Source of the DNA: UBA1351 sp965140555
GTDB lineage: Bacteria > Bacillota > Clostridia > Lachnospirales > Vallitaleaceae
Assembly: GCA_965140555.1 (NCBI GenBank)
Contig: OZ223256.1
Span: 1-64,000 of the forward strand
DNA: 64,000 nucleotides
Reading direction: 5' to 3'
Shown: positions 18,558 to 27,194 of the stretch, piece after piece
Numbering within the stretch: position 1 is the stretch's first letter
How the letters are laid out: each line of letters starts with the position of its first letter
The notes under the pieces: model-generated
What the model saw: the letters and a program-made list of their open reading frames with translations, nothing else
What the model was told of the DNA's origin: nothing
The model's database searches: none
Position numbers and translations under genes: made by a program

Positions 18558-19571
18558 ATGATTCAGATTGAAGAACTATCTATTAAAAAGATTATCGTCC
18601 ATATTCTTGATACATCTATGTCTATTCCTGTTATGTCCATGGATGAAATGCCGACCAGCGTCAATATGAACGAGTTTTTCGCTACACATATTAGCAAAAT
18701 TATGAATGATGACAGTCTTAAAACCTGTGAATTTGATGAAGAGTACAATCTATTTCTTAATTATTTGAAAGAATTCAAAAGTGAGAAAACAGATTTTGTA
18801 AGCTTTTCAAAGCAAGTAGCCGGTCAACTTTTCGGAATTATGAGTCACCATATCACTATCCCTTCCGGTGATTTAGCCATCGTTTTTTATCGTTATCACA
18901 TGACGGATTATCTGGCATTATTGAAATTAAATTATCAGAATACCTATATTCATTTTACAGATTATGAAAGTGATATAAACGTCAACACCATCATCGAACA
19001 TAGAACCACATTACCTAGTGCCGGACAACGGATCAGTGAAGCGGCCATTATCAACATGGATACCTTAACTGTCCAACTTCTTGATAAACTCTATGAGCTT
19101 GACGGAGAAAAGATCCCTTATCTCTCTCAGCACCTTTTCAAATGTCATACGAAACTATCCTCAAAAGAGCAAATGCAAGCTGTAAAAACAGCGACTAATC
19201 GCGTTGCCAAGAAATTCTATGATAGCGATATAGACAAACGCGCTGAAGTCTCCGAAAAACTTTACAACCATCTTGACGAAACCGGCTCCATCGATTTAGA
19301 TGCTTTCGCTAAAGATGCTTTCCCTGCAATGGAAGAAGTCAAGGATGTCTTCTTTGACACGCTAGAAAAAAAGGGCGTCACTGAACCGGCTATCCAAATG
19401 ACCGAAAAAACAATTGCACGAACTTTTGACAAACAAAAGATTAAAACAGATAACGGTATAGAAATTAAAATACCGATGGATTTTTACAATAATCCGGAGA
19501 AAATGGAATTTGTAACAGAACCCAACGGCAAAATTTCTATTATCATCAAAGACATTACACATATTCTATAA
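18558..19571 (+). CDS. Nucleoid-associated protein (NdpA-like)
   Basis: 337-residue protein of the 37-kDa nucleoid-associated family (YejK/NdpA type). Recognisable parts are the N-terminal KKIIVHILD, the central HHITIPSGDLAIVFYRY block followed by YLALLKLNY, and the C-terminal IKIPMDFYNNPEKMEFV...GKISIIIKDI. Family members bind DNA, but the exact role is unclear in Gram-positives. The start has AGAGGCG. It is a single gene, convergent with dinB. Confidence 0.87.
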   Translation: MIQIEELSIKKIIVHILDTSMSIPVMSMDEMPTSVNMNEFFATHISKIMNDDSLKTCEFDEEYNLFLNYLKEFKSEKTDFVSFSKQVAGQLFGIMSHHITIPSGDLAIVFYRYHMTDYLALLKLNYQNTYIHFTDYESDINVNTIIEHRTTLPSAGQRISEAAIINMDTLTVQLLDKLYELDGEKIPYLSQHLFKCHTKLSSKEQMQAVKTATNRVAKKFYDSDIDKRAEVSEKLYNHLDETGSIDLDAFAKDAFPAMEEVKDVFFDTLEKKGVTEPAIQMTEKTIARTFDKQKIKTDNGIEIKIPMDFYNNPEKMEFVTEPNGKISIIIKDITHIL

Positions 19572-19583
19572 AACCATTTATGT

Positions 19584-20771
19584 CTAGAGCTTTCCATGTC
19601 GTTTGTCCAAAATGGAAGCTCTAGATATGGCATTAAAACCAAATTTTCCTCTTACTCGATCCACCATTTCATCCACATCTTTTTCTGATTGCATTGATGG
19701 TTCGTCAAAGAGCGAGAGCTGCTTTGATGTATTATCATCAAATTGGCTCATCGATATTCCCAAAAGCCGAATCGGCTTCTTTTTTTTATGTTCTAGGACA
19801 AGCTTTAGTGCCTCTTTGAATATGATATCTGTCTCATGGGTATTCTTCGCCATGGTGTAACTTCGTGTCATCAAGGAAAAGTCATCATATTTAATCTTAA
19901 TTTGCAATGTTCTTCCTTTAAGCATTTTATGCCGCAAACGATGGCCTACGGTATCTGCCAATACTAACAATTCACGACGAATCTCTTCATCGTTGATCAA
20001 ATCATTACTATACGTCAATTCATTGCCGACACTTTTTACTGACGTTGTTCCCTCAGGAACCAACTGATCACTGCCTTTTCCATTAGCGGATTGTAGCATA
20101 CGAAACGTTGATTTTTCTCCAAAGTTCGGTAATAACAATTCCGGTTTTGTTTTGGCCAAATCTCCTATTGTCTTAATACCCAAAGCTTCAAGTTTAGGTG
20201 CTGTCCGTTTTCCGATACCATACATTTCAGATACAGGCATCGGCCATAATATTGTAGGAATGGATTCTTCAAATAATGATGTAATTCCCATTGGTTTTTT
20301 GAAGTCGGATGCTGTCTTGGCTAAGAACTTATTAGGAGCAATACCAATGGAACATCCCAAATCCAGTTCCTCTTTGATTTGACGTTGAATACGTTTGGCT
20401 GCTTCTATCGGTTCTCCAAACAAATGCGTCGTCCCTGTCATATCTAAAAATGCTTCATCTATTGATAGCTGCTCTTTTAATGGCGTGTAGTTATCAAATA
20501 TTGCCATTACCTTTTGGCTCATCTCTTTATATAACCCATACGTTGAACGGACCAATATAAGATCTTTGCAACATTGTTTTGCTTGATATATTGGCATCGT
20601 TGTTTTTACTCCGTATGCTTTCGCTTCATAACTTGCAGCTAATACTATACCGCTCCGCTTTGACGTATCACCTACGACAGCAATCGGTTTCCCCTTAAGT
20701 TCAGGAGTCACAACCTGCTCACACGAAGCAAAAAAAGCGTTCATATCAATATGAAAAATTATTCGTCCCAT
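19584..20771 (-). CDS. dinB: DNA polymerase IV
   Basis: Y-family translesion polymerase (395 residues). Catalytic carboxylates are visible: D9 in FHIDMNAFFASCE and the SIDEAFLDM motif near residue 105. The helix-hairpin-helix region MYGIGKRTAPKLEALGIKTIGDL follows, and the little-finger domain occupies the last ~130 residues. The C-terminus lacks an obvious QLxLF-type beta-clamp motif, although QLSLFDEP near residue 355 fits that motif and sits slightly inside the end. The start has AAGGTG. The 3' end forms a 13-base hairpin (19584-19624) without a clear T run. Confidence 0.95.
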   Translation of the reverse strand: MGRIIFHIDMNAFFASCEQVVTPELKGKPIAVVGDTSKRSGIVLAASYEAKAYGVKTTMPIYQAKQCCKDLILVRSTYGLYKEMSQKVMAIFDNYTPLKEQLSIDEAFLDMTGTTHLFGEPIEAAKRIQRQIKEELDLGCSIGIAPNKFLAKTASDFKKPMGITSLFEESIPTILWPMPVSEMYGIGKRTAPKLEALGIKTIGDLAKTKPELLLPNFGEKSTFRMLQSANGKGSDQLVPEGTTSVKSVGNELTYSNDLINDEEIRRELLVLADTVGHRLRHKMLKGRTLQIKIKYDDFSLMTRSYTMAKNTHETDIIFKEALKLVLEHKKKKPIRLLGISMSQFDDNTSKQLSLFDEPSMQSEKDVDEMVDRVRGKFGFNAISRASILDKRHGKL

Positions 20772-20930
20772 TCCATCACCTTACATTTCATAAATTGGAT
20801 GATTAGGGAAACTATATGCTTTTGTCGACCTAATCATTGGATGATTCTATTATAACGGTTTATCTATCTAAATTCCAGACTCTATAACCTCCTTTTCAAA
20901 AGAGAGATCTATTCATTTCCGTAGCTGTTC

Positions 20931-20959
20931 TTGACACACAAAAATCATCGTGGTATAAT
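20931..20959 (+). promoter_or_regulatory. Consensus promoter of the rubredoxin-like gene
   Basis: TTGACA, 17-base spacer, TATAAT: a perfect match to the housekeeping sigma consensus. The start point should fall near 20966, giving a leader of about 160 bases before the ATG at 21125. Confidence 0.88.
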
Positions 20960-20969
20960 TTATTCGATT

Positions 20970-21006
20970 ATTAATTAACAATAATTATCCATTATTGTTA
21001 ATTAAT
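20970..21006. promoter_or_regulatory. Perfect 16-bp inverted repeat at the transcription start
   Basis: ATTAATTAACAATAAT and its exact complement, separated by TATCC. It begins about four bases after the predicted start of transcription. It could be an operator for a dimeric repressor, or a hairpin at the very 5' end of the mRNA that protects it from decay. It is not a terminator, because no T run follows. Confidence 0.7.
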
Positions 21007-21124
21007 GTATTCCCTGGATGACGTATACCATTATATAGTTTTGGCATACGAATCCTTATAATTAGTACATGTTAATTTTACTGTCTAATTATCAATCAAA
21101 AATATATCAAGGAGGTAACGTACT

Positions 21125-21457
21125 ATGAATTTATGGAAATGTCAAGGATGCGGTTACATTACACAAGGTGAAGAAGCACCGGATAAATGTCCAAAATGTG
21201 GGGCTCCTAAAGAAAGCTTTGTAGCGTTAGATGAAGAAGCGGCAAAAAAAGTATATGATTCAGACCGCACAAACGATATTCATATGGAAATTATTAATTT
21301 AGCTTCTGCAATTGCAGATTTAGCAGCAGAAGGTGTTGAAATCGATCTTGATCCCGGTTGTGTACATGATTTCGAATGCGCTATCAATGACGCATGGGTT
21401 ATTAAACAACGATCAAAAGCTGAATTAGCTATCCATGTCGGCAAAGGTAAATGGTAA
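21125..21457 (+). CDS. Rubredoxin-like protein with helical C-terminal domain
   Basis: 110 residues. The first ~35 form a rubredoxin/rubrerythrin-type iron site with C6, C9, C22 and C25 (KCQGCGY, KCPKCGAP). The remaining ~70 residues are mostly helical and contain one further cysteine pair (GCVHDFEC). The protein lacks the diiron ferritin-like domain of rubrerythrin, so it is likely an electron carrier, perhaps for oxygen or peroxide defence. AAGGAGG lies ahead of the start. Consensus promoter and terminator suggest a strongly expressed single gene. Confidence 0.85.
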   Translation: MNLWKCQGCGYITQGEEAPDKCPKCGAPKESFVALDEEAAKKVYDSDRTNDIHMEIINLASAIADLAAEGVEIDLDPGCVHDFECAINDAWVIKQRSKAELAIHVGKGKW

Positions 21458-21490
21458 TTATTTCAAAAAGCCATGTAGCATGATAAATAG

Positions 21491-21528
21491 ATATAGGCTT
21501 CGTTCTTGTAATGAAGCCTATATTTTTT
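21491..21528 (+). terminator. Terminator after rubredoxin-like gene
   Basis: Stem ATATAGGCTTC / GAAGCCTATAT with an 11-base loop, followed by TTTTT. Located 33 bases after the stop. Confidence 0.88.
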
Positions 21529-21618
21529 GTGCTTTTTTTACGAATCCGCGAAAACTTCTTGACGATATACCATTTGATGTCTAAAATTAAGATACAGACT
21601 ATATGGACAGGTGATAAA

Positions 21619-22101
21619 ATGAAGATATTGATATTATATGCAAGCAAGTACGGCACAACCCAGCGTATTGTTGACCAAATGTGTGAGCACTTAAGCGCAG
21701 ATACCATGAATATATTACATGATAAGCGACCGAATCTTGACTCCTATGATTTGATAATTCTTGGTGGTCCGGTCTATTACGGTACTCTCCACAGCAAACT
21801 AAAAAGCTTTATCGAAGATGAATTAGACGCTCTTCTTACCAAAAAAATCGCTCTATTTCTTGTTTGCATGATGAATGAAGATTTTGCCGCAAACCAATTC
21901 AACTATTCTTTTAACGAAAAACTACTTGCTCATTCTTTATATGACGGTTTCTTTGGCGGAGAAATTAGCAAGAATCAAATCACTCTTGTCGAAAAATTTA
22001 TTACCCAAGTTGCTTTTCGAAAAAAGCCTTTGCATGACAGTATACTGACGACAGAAGTCACCCGATTTGTTGAAGAAATCAAACAACGGATGAACGATTA
22101 G
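21619..22101 (+). CDS. Flavodoxin-domain protein
   Basis: 160-residue flavodoxin fold. The FMN phosphate loop is ASKYGTTQRIV at residues 8-18, and the second flavin loop is LGGPVYYGTLHSKL near 50. It is of the type related to menaquinone-dependent protoporphyrinogen oxidase (HemG-like), here probably a general electron-transfer flavoprotein. The frame is open upstream to 21511, but the ATG at 21619 has an ACAGGTG site and starts at the first beta strand, so it is chosen. Confidence 0.85.
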   Translation: MKILILYASKYGTTQRIVDQMCEHLSADTMNILHDKRPNLDSYDLIILGGPVYYGTLHSKLKSFIEDELDALLTKKIALFLVCMMNEDFAANQFNYSFNEKLLAHSLYDGFFGGEISKNQITLVEKFITQVAFRKKPLHDSILTTEVTRFVEEIKQRMND

Positions 22102-22124
22102 TCTTTCTCTTTTCACAAAAAAAA

Positions 22125-22151
22125 GGCAAGAATGTGTCTAACATTTCTGCC
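22125..22151 (-). terminator. Terminator after the 22165 gene
   Basis: Near-perfect stem GGCAAGAATGT / ACATTTCTGCC with a five-base loop. On the minus strand it is followed by eight T. It lies 13 bases after that gene's stop and also sits 23 bases after the flavodoxin stop. Confidence 0.82.
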
Positions 22152-22164
22152 TCATACCAAATCA

Positions 22165-22476
22165 CTATTGCATTACTTCTTCCAATAAACCTAATTTGTC
22201 ATATAAGACTTGATAGGTTTTTTTTGGTTGCTCACATTGAAAAATCATTTGCTTGAATTCATCAACTAGATGCCATTGTAGACAAACCGTATAGCCATCC
22301 ATGTGTAACTTCGTTTTCTGGTTACCTGTTTCCCGACTAATGACACATAAATTAATCATACCTTCTTCTTCAGCATCTAAGCAACATGGTCCACTGCCCG
22401 CTTCATTTAGAATAATACCTACAACATGGGCATTATCCTTAAGTTGACAGCATATATTGTTGATTATATCTTCCAT
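22165..22476 (-). CDS. Unknown protein of about 100 residues
   Basis: I do not recognise this gene. The translation has a hydrophobic strand HVVGIILNEAGSGPC followed by INLCVISRETG and a C-terminal helical part (EFKQMIFQCEQPKK). This is vaguely like a nucleotidyltransferase-type layout, but the catalytic acidic pair is not there. Cysteines are frequent (CC at 9-10, CC near 33-34). GGGAGG stands seven bases before the ATG at 22476; an ATG directly before it and one at 22506 are also open. It diverges from the sulfur-transfer fusion gene across a palindrome and may share its control. Confidence 0.6.
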   Translation of the reverse strand: MEDIINNICCQLKDNAHVVGIILNEAGSGPCCLDAEEEGMINLCVISRETGNQKTKLHMDGYTVCLQWHLVDEFKQMIFQCEQPKKTYQVLYDKLGLLEEVMQ

Positions 22477-22550
22477 CATGATTCCTCCCTTCATTGACCC
22501 TCTCATGTCCCATCGGTAAAAATCATAAATACATTTTGTACTATAATTAT

Positions 22551-22570
22551 AACATACAACAGTGTATGTT
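22551..22570. promoter_or_regulatory. Palindromic operator candidate between 22165 and 22689 genes
   Basis: AACATACA-ACAG-TGTATGTT, eight-base perfect arms. On the minus strand it sits between a poor -35 and a TATAAT, so a bound protein would block the unknown gene; it is ~120 bases upstream of the sulfur-transfer gene. Confidence 0.55.
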
Positions 22571-22688
22571 TCTATCTAAATTTGTAAAAAGATTACCTCT
22601 TTTCTTTTTTGTTATTATATGATATTATTTGAATATATAACTAAAACGATTTAACAAGTTAATTTTTTATCGAAAAGAGAGGTAACCT

Positions 22689-25178
22689 ATGAGCAAAAAA
22701 GTTATTATTGTCGGTGGTGTAGCCGGTGGCGCATCTGCCGCTGCTAGACTACGTCGTCTAGATGAAACCCTTGATATCCTTTTATTTGAACGAAGTCCTT
22801 ACATTTCCTTTGCCAATTGTGGATTGCCCTACTACATCGGAGATACCATCAAAGATCGAAATGCACTCCTTATCCAGACACCTGAGGCAATGAGTAAGCG
22901 ATTTGATATGGATATTCGTACGGAACAAGAAGTCATTGCTATACATCCTGACCAACAAACTGTTCAAGTATTTGATCATACCCGTTCAGTCAAATATGAA
23001 GAATCCTATGATACATTGATTCTGTCTCCCGGCTCCTCACCAATAAAACCCTCTATTCCCGGTATAGACGCTCCTACAATTTTTAGTTTATGGAATCTTC
23101 AGGATACTGATCGAATCAAATCCTATGTAACCGAACACGAACTCAAGAAGGCCGTTGTCATCGGTGGTGGTTTCATCGGTATAGAAATGGCTGAAAATCT
23201 TCATGATTTGGGATTGGACGTTAGCCTTGTCGAAATGGCTGATCAAGTATTGCCTCCTATTGACTTTGAAATGGCTTCCATTATCCATTCCCATCTAAGT
23301 ACAAAAGGTGTACATTTATATCTGAAAAACGGCGTAAAGTCCTTTGACTATTCTAAGGGCCATACTTCCGTTCATCTGAGTGATGAAACAACACTCGATG
23401 CAGATATCGTGATACTAAGTATCGGTATATCCCCTAACGGAGAATTAGCCAAGGCGGCCAATCTCAAAACAAATCGCCGTGGCGGTATTATCGTTGATAA
23501 ACATTTACAGACCTCGGATCCACATATATATGCCATCGGCGATGCGATTGAGGTGGAACATTACATTACCAAAGAGAAAACCATGATTCCATTGGCCGGA
23601 CCGGCAAACAAACAGGGACGTATTGTGGCTGATAACATATGCGGGCGGAATACGGTATATGAGGGTAGCCAAGGCACCTCTGTCGCAAAGGTCTTTGACT
23701 ATACTGTTGCTTCTACCGGAATGACTGAAAAAGCATTGCAAACGATGGGAAAACAGTATGGATCTGACTATTTTGTCAGTATCATTGAACCCAAATCCCA
23801 TGCCGGCTATTATCCGGGTGCGTTTCCTATGACGCTGAAGATACTATTCGATAACGAAGGACGTATTCTGGGAGCACAGAACGTAGGTATTGAAGGTGTC
23901 GAGAAACGTATTGATGTCATTGCTAGTGTTATGCGTTTTGATGCAACTATCTATGACTTACAGCGTTTGGAACTGTCCTATGCTCCCCCTTATTCCTCTG
24001 CCAAAGACCCTGTGAATATGATAGGCTACGCCAGTGAAAATATTCTCAAAGGCGATCAACCGCCATTTCTATGGCATGAAGTCAGTAATCTCCCCGACAA
24101 TTATCAGCTTCTTGATGTTCGTGAACCTATTGAATCTGAAATCGGACAAATTGAGGGATCGCTCTCCATACCTATCGACGATTTGCGCAGTCGACTTCAC
24201 GAGCTCTCTAAGGACGTCACCTATGTTACCTATTGTGCAGTGGGCTTGAGAGGTTACATTGCCACTCGTATCCTCCTTCAATCAGGTTATAAAGCAGTAA
24301 ATCTTATTGGTGGTTACCATGTATATCATCATGCTATCACTGATTATACCAACCCTTCCTGTCTTGTTGTCGATACAAAGCACGAACATCTGGAAGATGG
24401 TTCTTTCGCCAATAAAACTCCAATTTTACGGGATAGTGACTTAACCGATGCCATTACTCTTGATGCTTGTGGCCTTCAATGTCCCGGTCCTATTATGAAA
24501 GTCAATCAACAAATCAAGACATTGAACGATGGTGATATATTAAAAGTCATGGCAACCGATCCCGGATTTATTCCTGATGTTAAAGCTTGGTGCCAAAAAA
24601 CAGGTCATACCTTTATTCGTGATACCAAAGAGGGCAAAACCTATGTTGCCTTTCTACAAAAAGGTGCACCAAAAGTCATGGCCTCTCTAAACACCTCAAA
24701 CAAATCAATGAACGGTTCAACCATGGTTGTTTTCAGTGGCGACTTAGACAAAGCACTTGCAAGTATGATTATTGCAAACGGTGCTGCTGCCATGGGAAAA
24801 GAAGTTACTCTATTCTTTACCTTTTGGGGTCTGAATGTTCTTCGAAAAAATCAATCCATTCCGGTCAAAAAAACATTTATCGAGAAAATGTTCGGTATAA
24901 TGATGCCCAGAGGAAGCGAAAAACTCAAACTATCCAAGATGAATATGGGTGGCATGGGAACAACCATGATGCATCGAGTCATGAAACAAAAAAATGTCAA
25001 TTCTTTAGAAGAACTCATTGCTTCTGCTCAAGAACAAGGTGTTCGATTTGTCGCATGTACCATGTCTATGGATATTATGGGTATCAAAAAAGAAGAACTC
25101 ATCGACGGCATTGACTATGCAGGCGTTGCTGCATATCTTGGAGCCACCGATGAGTCCAACCACAATTTATTTATTTAG
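22689..25178 (+). CDS. Four-module sulfur-transfer flavoprotein (CoA-disulfide reductase, rhodanese, TusA, DsrE)
   Basis: 829 residues. The first ~450 match the 6475 gene product: FAD motif GGVAGGASAAAR, redox cysteine C44 in SFANCGLPYY, and the second nucleotide site GGGFIGIEMAENL. A rhodanese domain follows (about 460-550), with active cysteine in TYCAVGLRGY. Next is a TusA/SirA domain (about 595-665), with the CPGP motif in ACGLQCPGPIMK. The last ~155 residues form a DsrE/F domain with its cysteine in RFVACTMSMD. All four modules carry persulfide sulfur, so the protein may reduce polysulfide or CoA persulfide and pass the sulfur along internally. No signal peptide, so it should be cytosolic. 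The start has AGAGAGGTAA. Its last eight bases overlap the convergent 25171 gene. Confidence 0.92.
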   Translation: MSKKVIIVGGVAGGASAAARLRRLDETLDILLFERSPYISFANCGLPYYIGDTIKDRNALLIQTPEAMSKRFDMDIRTEQEVIAIHPDQQTVQVFDHTRSVKYEESYDTLILSPGSSPIKPSIPGIDAPTIFSLWNLQDTDRIKSYVTEHELKKAVVIGGGFIGIEMAENLHDLGLDVSLVEMADQVLPPIDFEMASIIHSHLSTKGVHLYLKNGVKSFDYSKGHTSVHLSDETTLDADIVILSIGISPNGELAKAANLKTNRRGGIIVDKHLQTSDPHIYAIGDAIEVEHYITKEKTMIPLAGPANKQGRIVADNICGRNTVYEGSQGTSVAKVFDYTVASTGMTEKALQTMGKQYGSDYFVSIIEPKSHAGYYPGAFPMTLKILFDNEGRILGAQNVGIEGVEKRIDVIASVMRFDATIYDLQRLELSYAPPYSSAKDPVNMIGYASENILKGDQPPFLWHEVSNLPDNYQLLDVREPIESEIGQIEGSLSIPIDDLRSRLHELSKDVTYVTYCAVGLRGYIATRILLQSGYKAVNLIGGYHVYHHAITDYTNPSCLVVDTKHEHLEDGSFANKTPILRDSDLTDAITLDACGLQCPGPIMKVNQQIKTLNDGDILKVMATDPGFIPDVKAWCQKTGHTFIRDTKEGKTYVAFLQKGAPKVMASLNTSNKSMNGSTMVVFSGDLDKALASMIIANGAAAMGKEVTLFFTFWGLNVLRKNQSIPVKKTFIEKMFGIMMPRGSEKLKLSKMNMGGMGTTMMHRVMKQKNVNSLEELIASAQEQGVRFVACTMSMDIMGIKKEELIDGIDYAGVAAYLGATDESNHNLFI

Positions 25179-26262
25179 GTAATAGTTGCTTTTTATACGC
25201 TTTTACAAGAAGTTGTGTTACATTTGAATAATTCTTCACACCGTCCGGCTGATTATTCGCCTTTAGAAAACGATCATTCAAGTTATTCTGAATGCGTCGA
25301 TTACGCTCAATGGTGTGTTCCTTCCAAAACACCTGCCTCTCATTTAGATCTTCTTTGACGTAGGTGTTTTGTTGTTCTCTAAGTTCTATATATAGATTCG
25401 GATTAGTGGAATATAAAGCATTACCGACATAGGTCATACCAGCCAAATAGGCACTATATCTAAAAACAATATTGGGATGATAGACACCGGATAGAAACCC
25501 CATAAAATTAGCTTCAGCTTCACTCCCATACCCTTGCTGATGCGCTAATTCGTGCATTGCTGTGAAAGGCATCATAGTCATAGGTATCTCTCGATTAATA
25601 GATGGTTCACTAAATAGGTATAAATAAATTCCCGTATAGCCGCTTGATGTCATCCACGGGGATATCAAGAGAGGCTTTACCGGCGTAGACGATACCGTAT
25701 GATTCAGTATTCCTATTTTCTCAAGTTCAGGGTAACCTTTTGTTGATTCTTCTGCCATACTGCTAAAGGTCATAGCTCCCAGTAATCCACTTACATGAAC
25801 TTTTTCTCCGTAACTATTGGCCTGCTCAATCATATATTCATAGGTATCTGCCAATGTTTCTTCATCAATTGGGCCCTCCACCAATTCAAGTTGCTTCTCA
25901 ATTGAGGGGCGATAGTTGTTAAGTCCCCATAAAAACTGATACAGAAATAGATTATATATAACAAATGCTAATAGCACCAAAGAAATCGATACAGAACGTC
26001 TTCTAGGTCCTTTTATGACATAATAAACAGCCAAGACAATAGCTAAAACCACAGCTATGAGAGCTCCTATAACAAACCGTTCCATCAGTGTGAAAGAAAT
26101 CCCCCCGCTTATAGACGTCAGTCCTTTAATGAGTCCGGGATAAATTCCTCGCACATAATTGTTTTGAATGAACACAGTATTTTTACTCAGTAAATAACAT
26201 AATGCAAGGAGTACAATGCCTACTCCATTCACTATGATTAGAATAATATGATTCTTTTTCAT
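25171..26262 (-). CDS. DUF3810-like membrane protein with metallopeptidase-like motif
   Basis: 363 residues. Three hydrophobic helices lie in the first ~115 residues, followed by an outside domain. That domain contains MHELAHQQGYGSEAEANF near residue 240, an HExxH-like zinc signature (HELAH) with a downstream glutamate. This matches the DUF3810 family as I recall it. Function is unknown; a membrane-anchored peptidase is plausible. The ribosome site is not clear. The stop overlaps the convergent sulfur-transfer gene by eight bases, leaving no room for a terminator. Confidence 0.82.
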   Translation of the reverse strand: MKKNHIILIIVNGVGIVLLALCYLLSKNTVFIQNNYVRGIYPGLIKGLTSISGGISFTLMERFVIGALIAVVLAIVLAVYYVIKGPRRRSVSISLVLLAFVIYNLFLYQFLWGLNNYRPSIEKQLELVEGPIDEETLADTYEYMIEQANSYGEKVHVSGLLGAMTFSSMAEESTKGYPELEKIGILNHTVSSTPVKPLLISPWMTSSGYTGIYLYLFSEPSINREIPMTMMPFTAMHELAHQQGYGSEAEANFMGFLSGVYHPNIVFRYSAYLAGMTYVGNALYSTNPNLYIELREQQNTYVKEDLNERQVFWKEHTIERNRRIQNNLNDRFLKANNQPDGVKNYSNVTQLLVKAYKKQLLPK

Positions 26263-26285
26263 TTTTATACGCTACACTCCCTTTT

Positions 26286-27023
26286 TTATTGATAGTAAAT
26301 AACCTTACGTATTCGATCATAATCAATCATCACATTACTTCCGTTCACGTAATGATTACTCGTATCCGACACTTCTAAACACAGTTTAGCTATATCTGCT
26401 TCTGTCAGATAAGTCGCTTTGACGTTATTCAATGCAGACAGTCGTTCATATCCCAAAGTCATAATATACCCCGGGCTAATACAATTAATCTGTACACCTC
26501 TCTCTTGCATCGTTTTTGCAAGATTTTGAGTCATACTAATCATACCGCCTTTGGATGCCGCATAGATTTCAGCCCCAACTGCTGATTGACATGTTTTTGA
26601 TGATGCAATATTAATGATTGACCCTTTAGGATAGCGACGAATATAGGGTAAACTTTCTCGTATACATAGAAAAGCACTTTTCAAGTTTGTGTCCATTACC
26701 CTATCCCAATCCTCTATGGTTACTTCATGCATTTCTTTCTCTAAATACATTCCGGCATTATTAATCAATATATCAATATGACCATAGCATTGCACAACAT
26801 TCTCTATAACCAGGCGCACATCCTGCTCCTTGCTTACATCACCTTCTAAGAAAATACCTCTTCCTTCAATATCATAAATTTGATCGACGGTCTCTCTTGC
26901 TGTATGTTCATTCTTGTCAACAACAACAACTTTAGCACCTTCTTTGGCATAGTGGAGAGCAATACTACGACCAATACCTTCACCTCCACCGGTTACAACA
27001 ACTACCCTATCCATATATCGCAT
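26286..27023 (-). CDS. Short-chain dehydrogenase/reductase
   Basis: 245-residue SDR-family NAD(P)-dependent oxidoreductase. The cofactor loop is VVTGGGEGIGRS, NNAG is intact, and the catalytic serine and YxxxK appear in NIASSKTC...EIYAASKGG. An acidic residue after the second strand (VVDKNE) favours NAD(H). The substrate is unknown. The ATG at 27023 follows AAAGAGGTG and is preferred over 27053. It precedes the DUF3810-like gene by 23 bases, so the two are probably co-transcribed. Confidence 0.9.
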   Translation of the reverse strand: MRYMDRVVVVTGGGEGIGRSIALHYAKEGAKVVVVDKNEHTARETVDQIYDIEGRGIFLEGDVSKEQDVRLVIENVVQCYGHIDILINNAGMYLEKEMHEVTIEDWDRVMDTNLKSAFLCIRESLPYIRRYPKGSIINIASSKTCQSAVGAEIYAASKGGMISMTQNLAKTMQERGVQINCISPGYIMTLGYERLSALNNVKATYLTEADIAKLCLEVSDTSNHYVNGSNVMIDYDRIRKVIYYQ

Positions 27024-27194
27024 TGTAACACCTCTTTCTGTTGTTAAACACATATATCCTATTCCATTATATCAGATATGATCCCAATATATGAATAGAG
27101 TTTTAAGGATTTCCTATATTTATGTTACATTCCGCTTTTCAAGTAAAAATCGTGATAAAATAGGACTATATTCTTAATTATAGGAGGTGTTCTT

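Larger units (their letters stand above)
20772..21124. other. Divergent intergenic region dinB / rubredoxin-like gene
   Basis: About 350 bases without a gene. The half next to the rubredoxin-like gene holds a consensus promoter (20931-20959) and a perfect 16-base inverted repeat (20970-21006), then ~115 bases of AT-rich leader. The dinB half shows nothing I recognise; in particular no clear LexA box was found. Confidence 0.6.

Noticed and set aside
19584..19624. Hairpin at the dinB 3' end as a terminator
   Set aside because: The stem is good but no T run follows on the minus strand, so it is noted only with dinB.
20970..21006. Rex or Fur site in the long palindrome
   Set aside because: The arms contain TTAACAA-like pieces in the wrong arrangement for Rex (TTGTTAA-N4-TTAACAA) and do not fit the Fur or PerR patterns.
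21511..21618. Longer start of the flavodoxin
   Set aside because: It would begin inside the preceding terminator hairpin; the ATG at 21619 starts the flavodoxin fold.
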